Shown in pieces: positions 6,376 to 14,599 of a stretch of DNA of 32,576 bases. This DNA is from Clostridia bacterium (GTDB lineage Bacteria > Bacillota > Clostridia > Oscillospirales > CAG-272): assembly GCA_017621655.1 (NCBI GenBank), contig JAGASS010000055.1, forward strand, positions 1 to 32,576, in the 5' to 3' direction. The translations under genes were made by a program, and so were the position numbers. Under the pieces are notes generated by a model, which did not search any database, was not told where the DNA came from, and saw nothing but the letters and a program-made list of their open reading frames with translations. Positions within the stretch are counted from its first letter, which is position 1. Every line of letters starts with the position of its first letter.

Positions 6376-7839
6376 TTAATTTTCCCAGGGCTTAGCGGAG
6401 GGGAGATAATTTCTCGGGTTAACGGGATTTCCGCTGATGCGTACCTCGAAATGAACGTGAGGTCCGGTAACGCGTCCCGTGATACCCATCGTTCCTATCA
6501 TCTGTCCCTTGTAAACTCTGTCTCCGACCTTAACGTCGATCCTGTCCATATGCGCGTATCTTGTCTCAACGCCGTTTTCGTGAGAGATCTTTACGATAAG
6601 ACCGTATGTACCGCTATAGGAAGCGAAGGTTACGACACCGCCGTCTGCAGCGTAAATAGACGTACCACGTGCAGCCGCAATATCAATTGCCTTATGATAT
6701 GTTCCTGCATCGTCAAGTCCCTCGCGGTTAACACCGAAGCCCGACGTTATAACGAATCTGTCAAGAACAGGCCACATAAACGAACCCGTCGGAGCAGTAG
6801 AGGGATAATTCTTCGTGCCTACAAGCTTGATGCAAGCGATCGGCTCGGAAATGACGTTCGAGGAAATAAGCGTTTTCGATACCTCGATACCGTCTATGTA
6901 CGCGATTTCGTATTCGTTATCGGCAATACCGTTTTCGCCCTGGACCTGGATCTTGCTCTGTCCTATATAAAGCTCGTCGGTCTCGACCGTTATGGTCTCA
7001 AAGGGAACGATCTCGGAATAGGTCTCTATAACGCAGGTCTTGAATTCAATAGAGGAGTTAAGCTGTCCGAGGTTGAAGGAGAAATCAAACTTAGGAAGCT
7101 CGACCTCCGCCTCGTTCTTCAGCATACCGAATGCAAAATTCTTGTCAACGTAGAGGAACTCTTGCGCGCCGCCTGCAGTTACTCTGTTCGAAGAGTCTTC
7201 ATCCTCCGTCTCGTCATGATCGTCAACGTTAAGGACTGTGCGACAAAGCGTCTCGGGCTTCATTACTCTGTCGGATCGGCAGATCTTCGAATCTATCGAG
7301 AAATCGGTAGTAAGCTCTACAAAATCGGCAACGCTGTTGTTTTCAAGAACGCTGTCGATAATATGCTCTCTGAAATGCTCAACGACCTGCTCCGCCTCTG
7401 AATAGGTAGCGCAGAAGCCGATCTCGATACCCTTCATTGAAATGCAGTACGCACGGACGTAATCGTCAAGGCATTCCTTATAAAGGATGTCTGCACATTT
7501 GCTCGCGCTGACCTTTTCAACGGTAGAGAGCGTGAATGAACAGGTTATCTTCTTGTCCGTTCTGTCGGAAACGCCGTTTTCAACGTGCAGCTTTTCAAGA
7601 AGAGCCATTGCCTTATTGAATTCGCTGCGGCTTCCGACCTTGCATACCGCCTCGCCGTCGACGTAAACGACGCCCGACGCGCTCGCGGAAACGATAGCAA
7701 CGGATGAAGCGAAAAGGATCGCGATAGCAGATACCGCCGCTATGGTCTTTGCGTAACGAAGCTTCATCGTCTTGCGAACAAACGAGCGTACAGCGTCGAG
7801 CTTTTTATTCAGCTTTTCGAGTATGGCACGGAAGTCCAT
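6376..7839 (-). CDS. Membrane-anchored G5 / M23 (LytM) peptidoglycan endopeptidase
   Basis: The 487-residue product starts with a basic cytoplasmic stretch (1-30) and one membrane helix (about 31-53). A long extracellular spacer follows, then a G5 domain (around FETITVETDELYIGQSKI) and a C-terminal M23 domain. The zinc-binding motifs HKAID and HVHFEV are both intact, and GVNREGLDDAGTYHKAIDIA is a typical start of the M23 core. Such enzymes cut peptidoglycan cross-bridges during growth or division. ATG follows AAGGAG at the long spacing of about 10 bases. It is transcribed alone, from the promoter at 7892-7920 to the terminator at 6322-6360. Confidence 0.93.
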   Translation of the reverse strand: MDFRAILEKLNKKLDAVRSFVRKTMKLRYAKTIAAVSAIAILFASSVAIVSASASGVVYVDGEAVCKVGSRSEFNKAMALLEKLHVENGVSDRTDKKITCSFTLSTVEKVSASKCADILYKECLDDYVRAYCISMKGIEIGFCATYSEAEQVVEHFREHIIDSVLENNSVADFVELTTDFSIDSKICRSDRVMKPETLCRTVLNVDDHDETEDEDSSNRVTAGGAQEFLYVDKNFAFGMLKNEAEVELPKFDFSFNLGQLNSSIEFKTCVIETYSEIVPFETITVETDELYIGQSKIQVQGENGIADNEYEIAYIDGIEVSKTLISSNVISEPIACIKLVGTKNYPSTAPTGSFMWPVLDRFVITSGFGVNREGLDDAGTYHKAIDIAAARGTSIYAADGGVVTFASYSGTYGLIVKISHENGVETRYAHMDRIDVKVGDRVYKGQMIGTMGITGRVTGPHVHFEVRISGNPVNPRNYLPSAKPWEN

Positions 7840-7891
7840 TTCGGTGGCTCTCCTTTCGTAAAAATCATTTTCGCCAATTAACCCGAATACT

Positions 7892-7920
7892 ATCGTAGCA
7901 CAAAAAATTCAATAAATCAA
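7892..7920 (-). promoter_or_regulatory. Promoter of the M23 peptidase gene
   Basis: On the minus strand TTGATT and TACGAT are 17 bases apart, with the -10 extended by TG (TGCTACGAT). It lies about 50 bases upstream of the start codon. Confidence 0.6.
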
Positions 7921-8130
7921 GGGTTTTTCGTGATTTTTGCTGATATGTCAGTATTTTACAGCCGGTTTTGACACTTTTTATGCGTTTTGTTGAAAGATTT
8001 GCTTCGTTTTTTGAGTGAAAACGAATTTTTGCCGTCGGCGGAGATTGCTTCACATTTATATGATATGCGGTTTTTAAGTGCGCGTCACCGACGGGCCTTG
8101 CGGTCACAAAAATCAATGCCTATCCTGTTG
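7921..8130. other. Non-coding stretch, no recognised function
   Basis: The DNA is T-rich on the plus strand. The only structure I see is a 7-bp pairing CCGTCGG (near 8032) with CCGACGG (near 8088). An 83-codon frame on the minus strand has no ribosome binding site and runs through the M23 gene's promoter, so it is not called. Confidence 0.4.
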
Positions 8131-8133
8131 AAA

Positions 8134-8204
8134 CGGGCGACCAATGGTCGCCCCTACAAGAGAATTCCAAGCGTCCTCGTAGGGGCGAGCATTGCTCGCC
8201 CGTG
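8134..8204. repeat. Inverted pair of palindromic repeats, GGGCGACC...GGTCGCCC family
   Basis: Two palindromes face each other. GGGCGACCAATGGTCGCCC followed by CTACA (8135-8158) and, inverted, GTAGGGGCGAGCATTGCTCGCCC (ending 8201; split here into GTAGGGGCGAGC and ATTGCTCGCCC). Together they form one imperfect inverted repeat of about 70 bases, like REP/BIME elements of other bacteria. The same unit occurs twice at 17069-17182. Confidence 0.8.
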
Positions 8205-8227
8205 TAAAACAATGTATCGTCGCAACA

Positions 8228-8253
8228 AAAACGGCGGATCACTCCGCCGTTTT
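8228..8253 (-). terminator. Terminator of the aminotransferase-methyltransferase-rsmI operon
   Basis: An 11-bp stem (AAAACGGCGGA / TCCGCCGTTTT) closes a TCAC loop. It begins 1 base after the rsmI stop codon and has T residues on its minus-strand 3' side. Confidence 0.9.
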
Positions 8254-8254
8254 C

Positions 8255-9124
8255 TCATTTATTTTCGTAATTCAAAAATTCCTTGTAGACCGCGTTTTTG
8301 GGAAGTCCTCTATCCTTTGCCGCCGCCTTTACAGCCGACATCTTGTCGAGTCCCATTTTCTCAACGTAATAAAGAACGTGCTCGGGCAGAGTCATATCGA
8401 CCCAGAACGCGTCGCCGCTGTCCTTTCTGCCGTCAACGACGATGACGAATTCCCCTCTCGGCTCGGTCTTTTCAAAATGCGCTAAGGCATCACCGAGGGT
8501 GAAACGAAGCACCTCCTCGTTTCGCTTGGTAAGCTCGCGGCAAAAAGCCGCCTTGCGTTCGCGCCCGAAGGCGTCAGCCATCATAGCAACGGTTTCGATC
8601 AGGCGGTGAGGCGCCTCGTAGAAGATAATGCTTCTGTCCTCGCCCGCAAGAGTATTAAGACGCTCTTTTTTTGCGTTATCCTTGCCCTCAAGGAAGCCCT
8701 CGAAGACGAATCGGCGCGTCGAAAGCCCCGAAAGCGCAAGCGCGTTTACCGCCGCGCAGGCGCCGGGGACTGCAACGACGCTTATTCCGTTTTCCGCGCA
8801 GAGACGGACAAGGTCCTCTCCGGGATCGCTTATCGCAGGCGTTCCGGCATCAGTCACAAGCGCACAGCTTTCGCCGTTTTTGAGGCGAGACAGTATCATT
8901 TCGCCAGCAGAACGCTTCGTATGCTCCTCATAGGTAACACATGGCTTCTTTATGTCGTAAGCAGAAAGAAGCTTTGCAGTAACTCTTGTATCCTCCGCGG
9001 CAATAAAGTCACACTCCGTCAAGGTCTTGACGGCGCGGAAGGTCATATCGTCGAGATTTCCTATCGGCGTTGCGACAAGATAGAGCGTAGACGGTAAAAT
9101 TTTGTTTTTCTCGGTATCGGACAT
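8255..9124 (-). CDS. rsmI: 16S rRNA 2'-O-ribose C1402 methyltransferase RsmI
   Basis: The 289-residue product matches the family across its whole length. It has LYLVATPIGNLDDMTFRA at the N-terminus, AAEDTR, LVTDAGTPAISDPG and VPGACAAVNALALSG, all typical of the tetrapyrrole-methylase fold that binds S-adenosylmethionine. EAPHRL and a Glu/Arg-rich stretch follow. It methylates the ribose of C1402 in the decoding centre of 16S rRNA. The ATG lies 4 bases after the previous gene's stop codon, whose end supplies AAAGGA as the ribosome binding site. The pairing with a yabB-like gene is the usual Firmicutes order. Confidence 0.97.
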   Translation of the reverse strand: MSDTEKNKILPSTLYLVATPIGNLDDMTFRAVKTLTECDFIAAEDTRVTAKLLSAYDIKKPCVTYEEHTKRSAGEMILSRLKNGESCALVTDAGTPAISDPGEDLVRLCAENGISVVAVPGACAAVNALALSGLSTRRFVFEGFLEGKDNAKKERLNTLAGEDRSIIFYEAPHRLIETVAMMADAFGRERKAAFCRELTKRNEEVLRFTLGDALAHFEKTEPRGEFVIVVDGRKDSGDAFWVDMTLPEHVLYYVEKMGLDKMSAVKAAAKDRGLPKNAVYKEFLNYENK

Positions 9125-9128
9125 AATT

Positions 9129-9863
9129 TTATCCTTTCATCCAATTTCCGTTGTCGTAAACGTATTTGCAATCATCGCTTTCGTTTCCGTTTCCGTCGGT
9201 CAGAATAAGCGGACGCATCACGTTAACTCCGCTTTTTCCGCCCTTTTTGGCAGAAACGAGAACAAGGCAGGGCGCGTGGGAAGCGCTTTGGTGAACGAAG
9301 CAGATATTCTTCGGTTCAAGCTTGCTTTCGCGGAGAGCCGAGATAAGATCGGTCAGCCGATCGGGTCGGTAAACGACGTAAGCGTCACCGCCGTATTTGA
9401 GCATTCCTGACGCTGCACGGCAAAGGTCGCCTATATCTCCGTTAAGCTCGTGACGCGCGGCGTATTTGCCGTCATCCTCGTTGCGTTTTCCGTCACCGAC
9501 CTTCATGTACGGCGGATTCATAAATACCGCATCGCATTCGGTCTTAAAATCTCTTGCGTCGGTGCATACCGCCTCGATAACTCCGTCAAGAGAATTAAGA
9601 ACGGCATTCCGCTCGGTCAAAGACGCGTAATACTCCTGCACCTCAAGAGCAAATATCTTCTTAAACTTACCCCTCTCTGCAAGCAAAAGCGAGATTATAC
9701 CGCTTCCCGATCCTATCTCGGCGGCGGTCCCCGTCTTTTTTCCCTTTATAAAGCAAGAAAGAAGATAGGCGTCGGTACCGTAGGTAAGTCCCTTTTTATT
9801 CTGAATGAGCTTGATTCCGTCGTTTACCTCGGTCAAGCTCTCGTTTTCAAAAATCTCTATCAT
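9129..9863 (-). CDS. TrmN6/YabB-like tRNA adenine-N6 methyltransferase
   Basis: From the ATG at 9863 the product has 244 residues. AAEIGSGSGIISLLLA is the SAM-binding motif I, and MNPPYMK is the NPPY motif of N6-adenine methyltransferases. The fold and length fit the TrmN6 (YfiC/YabB) group that modifies A37 of a tRNA. An in-frame start further upstream would lie inside the aminotransferase gene; the chosen ATG gives a 4-base ATGA overlap with its stop codon and is preferred. The gene order yabB then rsmI is conserved in Firmicutes, although the yazA (GIY-YIG) gene often found between them is missing here. The target tRNA is not certain. Confidence 0.9.
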   Translation of the reverse strand: MIEIFENESLTEVNDGIKLIQNKKGLTYGTDAYLLSCFIKGKKTGTAAEIGSGSGIISLLLAERGKFKKIFALEVQEYYASLTERNAVLNSLDGVIEAVCTDARDFKTECDAVFMNPPYMKVGDGKRNEDDGKYAARHELNGDIGDLCRAASGMLKYGGDAYVVYRPDRLTDLISALRESKLEPKNICFVHQSASHAPCLVLVSAKKGGKSGVNVMRPLILTDGNGNESDDCKYVYDNGNWMKG

Positions 9864-11044
9864 TGAAAAAGATCTATCGCACGTCCGAAGGCAGGAAGCG
9901 AGCGTCTTACAGTCTCTTCCGAGACACAATAAGAAACACGAAGATAACCGGGGCATCCGAAAGGATCGCCCGGAACAAGAAGAAGTCCAAGCTCCTTTGC
10001 CTTCTCGCTGAACTTAACGGCGTCACCGCCGGGCGCCTTGACGAAGAGATAAAACGCGCCGTCGGGAACGACACAGCTGTAGCCCATAACGGTAAGCGCG
10101 GCATAAAGATTATCGCGGTTTTTTCTGTAAACGGTAAGATCGCTCACCTGCCCCGTACAGGAGGCAACTATCTTCTGCATAAATGTCGGAGCGCAAACGT
10201 AACCGAGCGATCTGCCTGCGCCGCATATAGCGAAGTAAAGCTCGTCAATATCGCTCACGCCGTTGGGAAGCGCGATATATCCGATTCGCTCGCCGGGGAG
10301 CGAAAGCGACTTCGAGTAGGAGTAGCAAATGACGGTATCGGGGTAAATATCGGGGATATACGGAACTCTCTTACCGTAGGTAAGCTCGCGGTACGGCTCG
10401 TCCGAAATTATATATATCGGGTGACCGTATTCCTTCGATTTTTCGGTCAGAAGCGAGGCAAGCTCGTTAAGCGACCTTTCACTGTAAATAACGCCCGAGG
10501 GGTTGTTCGGAGAATTTATAATAATACCCTGTGTTCTTTCATTTATCAGCTTTTCGATCGCGGGGATATTAAGTTCAAAATTTTCGGTATCCGCATCGGC
10601 AACAAGAAGCTTACCGCCGTTATTTTCGGTAAAAACTCTGTATTCGGGGAAGAAAGGTGCCTGAACGATAAATTCGTTATTCTCGCCGCTGACGAGCGCA
10701 CGAACGGTAATACATAGAGAAGCCGCCGCGCCGCAGGTCATATATATCTTGTCGGGAGAGATCTTCGCGCCGAAGCGTGAAGACAGATCCTCCGCTATCG
10801 CCTTTCGCGCAGCTAAATCTCCCTGCGCAGACGAATAGCCGTGAAGCGCACACGGCTCGCTCTCGGTAAGTATTCTTTCCATTTCGGATAAAACCGCCTG
10901 CGGAGGAGGAGTCGAGGGATTGCCCAAGCTGAAATCGAAGACGTTTTCATCGCCTATCTCCTTCTTCAGCTTCCTTCCGTATTCAAAAAGCTCTCTTATC
11001 GACGACGGCGCCGATCCGAGACGGTACATTTCGGAATTGATCAT
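9860..11044 (-). CDS. PLP-dependent aminotransferase, class I/II
   Basis: The product has 394 residues. It contains GNPSTPPPQ, NSPNNPSG (about 177-184), SDEPYREL and the PLP-binding lysine in YSYSKSLSLPGERIGY (Lys about 245), then an Arg-containing LRVSYC near the C-terminus that would bind the substrate carboxylate. A GTG 9 bases upstream is in frame, but the ATG at 11044 has AGGTGG at 5-base spacing, so I start there. The amino donor or acceptor cannot be read from sequence; aspartate or aromatic amino acids are possible. It is divergent from the aromatic operon with 157 bases between start codons, so a role in the last step to Phe/Tyr is possible but unproven. Confidence 0.93.
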   Translation of the reverse strand: MINSEMYRLGSAPSSIRELFEYGRKLKKEIGDENVFDFSLGNPSTPPPQAVLSEMERILTESEPCALHGYSSAQGDLAARKAIAEDLSSRFGAKISPDKIYMTCGAAASLCITVRALVSGENNEFIVQAPFFPEYRVFTENNGGKLLVADADTENFELNIPAIEKLINERTQGIIINSPNNPSGVIYSERSLNELASLLTEKSKEYGHPIYIISDEPYRELTYGKRVPYIPDIYPDTVICYSYSKSLSLPGERIGYIALPNGVSDIDELYFAICGAGRSLGYVCAPTFMQKIVASCTGQVSDLTVYRKNRDNLYAALTVMGYSCVVPDGAFYLFVKAPGGDAVKFSEKAKELGLLLVPGDPFGCPGYLRVSYCVSEETVRRSLPAFGRAIDLFQ

Positions 11045-11073
11045 AAAAACCACCTAAGTCACTTGATAGAAAC

Positions 11074-11102
11074 ATAATAACACTTTTTTCTCAATTCGTC
11101 AA
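11074..11102 (-). promoter_or_regulatory. Promoter of the aminotransferase-rsmI operon
   Basis: On the minus strand TTGACG and TATTAT are 17 bases apart, with TG before the -10 (TGTTATTAT). It is divergent from, and only 19 bases away from, the aromatic operon promoter, so the two may share control. Confidence 0.75.
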
Positions 11103-11121
11103 TAAAAATTGCTTTAGCATA

Positions 11122-11150
11122 TTGAAATTAATTGATTTATGTTATATAAT
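11122..11150 (+). promoter_or_regulatory. Promoter of the aromatic amino acid operon
   Basis: TTGAAA and TATAAT are 17 bases apart. Transcription would start about 45 bases before pheA. That leader is too short for a T-box or a leader-peptide attenuator, and I see neither. Confidence 0.8.
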
Positions 11151-11201
11151 ATGATATTATAGCAAAATTTTTCTAAAAACCAACCCGATTGGGAGAACAC
11201 A

Positions 11202-12296
11202 ATGAGCGATCTTACAAAAGTCAGAGCAGAAATAAACGAAATAGACAAGGAAATGGCAAAGCTCTTCGAGCGTCGAATGAGGGCGGCGGAGCAGGTTGCC
11301 GAGCATAAAAAAAGCGTCGGTATGCCGATCCTCGACGAAAAGCGCGAGCGCGAGGTCATAACGCGTAACTGCGAATACGTTTCCAACCCCGTCATAAGAG
11401 AGTATTACGTTAATTACATATCCGAAACGATGAAGGTCTCCCGTGCGTATCAGAACCGCCTTATGAACGGTATGAAGATCGCGTATTCCGGCACCGTCGG
11501 TGCCTTCGCACATATCGCGGCAGGCAAGATATTCGGAGTCGGTGAAAGAGTATCGTTCGGCAACTTCACCGAGGCGTATAATTCCGTAGTTTCGGGCGAA
11601 TGCGACTGCGCAGTCCTTCCGATGGAAAACAGCTACGCAGGCGACGTCGGACAGGTAATAGATATGCTCTTTTCCGGTCCGCTTTACGTCAGCGGCGTGT
11701 ACGACCTCCCCGTCGTCCACGACCTTGTCGCTATTCCCGGTGCGGTCAAGAGCGACATCAAAAAGGTAATAAGTCATCCGCAGGCACTAAGCCAGTGCGC
11801 AAATTATATAAGAAACAACGGCTTCGATCAGGTTCAGTACGAAAATACCGCAATGGCGGCAAAGGCAGTAAGCGAAATGGCGGACAAGACCGTCGGCGCT
11901 ATCTGCTCCGAGGAATGTGCCGAAATATTCGGTCTTACAGTGCTTGAAAGACACATAAACGAAAGCCGTTCGAACACGACGCGCTTCGGCGTCTTCACCC
12001 GCGCGCCTATCGACCACGGCATAAAGGAAGCACCCGAAAACCGCTTCATACTGATGTTCACTGTCCGCAACGAAGCCGGATCGCTCTCCGAAGCGATAAA
12101 CATAATCGGCCGCCACGGCTATAACATGACGACTCTCCGTTCGCGTCCTATGAAGGAGCTTCTCTGGAGCTACTATTTCTACGTAGAATGCGAAGGCACG
12201 CTCACCGAAGCCGAAGCAAAGGTGCTTAAGGACGAGCTGTCCTGCTGCTGTGACCGCCTCAAGATCGCAGGCGCATACAAAACGAAAACCCTTTAA
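11202..12296 (+). CDS. pheA: Bifunctional chorismate mutase / prephenate dehydratase
   Basis: The 364-residue product has three parts. Residues 1-88 are an AroQ-type chorismate mutase helix bundle (VRAEINEIDKEMAKLFERR, then KKSVGMPILDEKRE). Residues 91-270 are prephenate dehydratase, with LPMENSYAG and the catalytic SNTTRF (257-262). Residues 282-355 are an ACT domain (GSLSEAINIIGRHGYNMTTL), where the usual ESRP of the Phe-binding site reads RSRP. It turns chorismate into phenylpyruvate. Feedback inhibition by Phe through the ACT domain is expected from the family. ATG follows GGGAG. It is the first gene of the operon; aroB follows after 9 bases. Confidence 0.97.
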   Translation: MSDLTKVRAEINEIDKEMAKLFERRMRAAEQVAEHKKSVGMPILDEKREREVITRNCEYVSNPVIREYYVNYISETMKVSRAYQNRLMNGMKIAYSGTVGAFAHIAAGKIFGVGERVSFGNFTEAYNSVVSGECDCAVLPMENSYAGDVGQVIDMLFSGPLYVSGVYDLPVVHDLVAIPGAVKSDIKKVISHPQALSQCANYIRNNGFDQVQYENTAMAAKAVSEMADKTVGAICSEECAEIFGLTVLERHINESRSNTTRFGVFTRAPIDHGIKEAPENRFILMFTVRNEAGSLSEAINIIGRHGYNMTTLRSRPMKELLWSYYFYVECEGTLTEAEAKVLKDELSCCCDRLKIAGAYKTKTL

Positions 12297-12305
12297 GGAA
12301 TATTT

Positions 12306-13316
12306 ATGAACACGATAAAAGTAAACCTCGGCGAAAACAGCTATAACGTATACGTCGGTGGGGGTCTGATAAACGAGGCGAAAAATCTCTTTAATCTTGA
12401 CCGCAAGGTCCTCGTCGTAACAGACGACGGAGTCCCCTCCGAATACGCAAAGCAGATAGCCGAGCAGTGCAAGGAAGCATATATAGTAACCGTGCCGCAG
12501 GGCGAGGGATCAAAAAGCATTGAGACGCTTTCCCTGCTCCTCTCCGAAATGCTGAATAACGGCTTCAACCGAAATGACTGCGCAGTCGCAGTCGGCGGAG
12601 GCGTTGTCGGAGACCTTACCGGCTTCGCCGCATCCTGCTATATGAGAGGGATCGACTTCTACAATATACCGACGACGGTCCTCTCGCAGGTCGATTCGTC
12701 TGTCGGCGGAAAAACGGGAATCAACTTCGGCGGAGTAAAAAACACAGTCGGCGCGTTCAAGCAGCCGAAGGGAGTTATCGCGGATATAAACACCCTCGCG
12801 TCGCTCCCCGACCGTCAAATTTCAAACGGACTTTGTGAAGCGCTCAAAATGGCGGCAACCTTCGACTCCGAGCTGTTTGAGATATTCGAAAACGAGATCC
12901 CGACAGAACAGCTTGAAAAGATAATCGCAAAAAGCATCAAGATAAAGGTAAAGGTCGTCGAAGAGGACGAAAAGGAATCGGGGCTGCGCCGCGTGCTGAA
13001 TTTCGGACACACGGTAGGTCACGGGATCGAATCCCTCGGACTCGGATATTACCACGGCGAGTGCGTCGCGCTCGGAATGATACCGATGTGCACAGAGGGC
13101 GTAAGAGATCGCCTCGTCCCGATACTCAAGAAGCTGAACCTACCGACGGAATCGGATTTCGATATCGACAAAGCATTCGAAGCAGTCTCGCACGATAAAA
13201 AATCGACCTCCTCGGGAATAAACGCAGTATTCTGCGAAAAGATCGGCACGTATACGGTAAAAAAAGTAACTCTAAATGAGCTGAAAGAGCTTACAGAAAA
13301 CGCTAAAATTTATTGA
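12306..13316 (+). CDS. aroB: 3-dehydroquinate synthase
   Basis: The 336-residue product has all family signatures: PQGEGSKS, AVGGGVVGDLTGFAAS (NAD binding), IPTTVLSQVDSSVGGKTGINF, GLCEALKMA, and the zinc-binding NFGHTVGHGIE and HGECVALGM. It closes DAHP to 3-dehydroquinate, the second step of the shikimate pathway, using NAD and a divalent metal. AAGGA lies before the ATG, 9 bases after pheA. Length is a little short of the usual 350-360, with no motif lost. Confidence 0.97.
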   Translation: MNTIKVNLGENSYNVYVGGGLINEAKNLFNLDRKVLVVTDDGVPSEYAKQIAEQCKEAYIVTVPQGEGSKSIETLSLLLSEMLNNGFNRNDCAVAVGGGVVGDLTGFAASCYMRGIDFYNIPTTVLSQVDSSVGGKTGINFGGVKNTVGAFKQPKGVIADINTLASLPDRQISNGLCEALKMAATFDSELFEIFENEIPTEQLEKIIAKSIKIKVKVVEEDEKESGLRRVLNFGHTVGHGIESLGLGYYHGECVALGMIPMCTEGVRDRLVPILKKLNLPTESDFDIDKAFEAVSHDKKSTSSGINAVFCEKIGTYTVKKVTLNELKELTENAKIY

Positions 13317-13504
13317 AGCACAAAATACCTTCTCCTGAGGGAGAAGGGGGACCACGAAGTGGTGGATGAGGAGTAAATTCCCTTTTTAGACACCTCATCC
13401 GTCAACCTTCGGTTGACACCTTCTCCCACTGGAGAAGGCGGCGGGGACAAGCCCCCGCCCTACTGTGAAGCTTCTAACCATCTCCGATAAAAAGGACCAA
13501 AATC
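13317..13504. repeat. Composite repeat inside the aromatic operon
   Basis: Between aroB and aroC lies a mosaic of hairpins: CCTTCTCCtgagGGAGAAGG (13328-13347), ACCACGAAGTGGT, and GTCAACCTTCGGTTGAC (13401-13417). The last also occurs at 27855-27871. CAAGCCCCCGCCCTAC (13448-13463) recurs exactly at 17357-17372. No T tract follows the hairpins, so transcription may pass through. Confidence 0.75.
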
Positions 13505-14599
13505 ATGAAAAACACATTCGGAAACAATCTTCATATAACCCTCGGCGGCGAAAGCCACGGCGACTCGCTCTTCGCAGTCCTCGACGGTCTGCGTCCCGGA
13601 ACGGTAGTCGACGAAAGCTATATCGCCTCGCGTCTCACGCTCCGCCGTCCGTCGGGCAATATATCGACGCCCCGTAAGGAAGCAGACGAATTCAGAATAA
13701 TCAGCGGCGTATACGAAGGCAAGGCAACGGGAACTCCCCTCTGTATACTTATCCCGAACACCGCGAAGAAGAGCGCAGATTATGATGAAACGCGCTATCT
13801 TCCCCGCCCATCACACGCAGACTATTCCGCATTCTTAAAATACGGCGGCTATCAGGACCACCGCGGAGGCGGACATTTTTCGGGCAGAGTTACAGCCGCG
13901 CTCGTCGCGGCAGGTGCGATCGCACAGCTTGCGCTTGAAAATGAGGGAATAAAGATCGGTACGCATATAAAGAATATCGGTCCCGTGACCGACCGCGGCT
14001 TTGAAAACCTCGAAAACGATATAGCATACCTTTCCGATAAGACATTCCCCGTGCTCTCCGAAGAGTCGGGCGAAGAAATGATAAACGAGATCGAAAAAGC
14101 AAGAAATGACCTCGACAGCATAGGCGGAACGCTCGAAACTGCCGTCATCGGAATAAAGGGCGGCTACGGCGAGCCGTGGTTTGATACCTGCGAGGGCATG
14201 CTCTCTCACGCATTATTCTCGATCCCCGGTGTAAAGGCAGTCGGCTTCGGCATAGGCGAAGGATTCGGCAATATGCGCGGAAGCGAGGCAAACGACGCTT
14301 TCGTATGCGAAAGCGGCAAGGTCGTGACCAAAACGAACAATAACGGCGGGATCAACGGCGGAATCACGAACGGTATGCCGATAACCTTCACGGTAACCGT
14401 CAAGCCCACGCCGTCTATCTCCAAGGAGCAGTCAACAGTCGATCTCAAAAACTGCGAGAACAAAACTCTCTCGGTTCACGGCAGACACGACCCCTGCATC
14501 GTACACCGCGCGGCATCGGTAGTAAACGCCGTAACCGCACTCACGCTTCTTGACCTTATCTATATGCGCGACGGAAACGCGCCGAAAGGAAATATATGA
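13505..14599 (+). CDS. aroC: Chorismate synthase
   Basis: The 364-residue product starts with GNNLHITLGGESHGDSLFAVLDG, the conserved N-terminus. It continues with RRPSGNISTPRKE, the HADYSAFLKYGGYQDHRGGGHFSGR segment (split: HADYSAFLKYG and DHRGGGHFSGR), and ends with GRHDPCIVHRA. These build the FMN and EPSP sites. It converts EPSP to chorismate with reduced FMN. ATG follows AAGGA about 8 bases upstream. The stop codon overlaps the next start by 4 bases (ATGA), so aroE-aroK translation is probably coupled to it. The repeat in front of it separates it from aroB by 188 bases. Confidence 0.97.
   Translation: MKNTFGNNLHITLGGESHGDSLFAVLDGLRPGTVVDESYIASRLTLRRPSGNISTPRKEADEFRIISGVYEGKATGTPLCILIPNTAKKSADYDETRYLPRPSHADYSAFLKYGGYQDHRGGGHFSGRVTAALVAAGAIAQLALENEGIKIGTHIKNIGPVTDRGFENLENDIAYLSDKTFPVLSEESGEEMINEIEKARNDLDSIGGTLETAVIGIKGGYGEPWFDTCEGMLSHALFSIPGVKAVGFGIGEGFGNMRGSEANDAFVCESGKVVTKTNNNGGINGGITNGMPITFTVTVKPTPSISKEQSTVDLKNCENKTLSVHGRHDPCIVHRAASVVNAVTALTLLDLIYMRDGNAPKGNI

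Noticed and set aside
7865..8116. An 83-codon minus-strand frame between the M23 gene and the repeats
   Set aside because: It has no ribosome binding site and contains the M23 promoter.
8134..8204. CRISPR array
   Set aside because: Only two palindromic units in inverted orientation, with no regular spacers and no cas genes in the window.
11151..11201. T-box or attenuator before pheA
   Set aside because: Only about 45 bases of leader, no T-box motif, no run of Phe or Tyr codons and no terminator hairpin.
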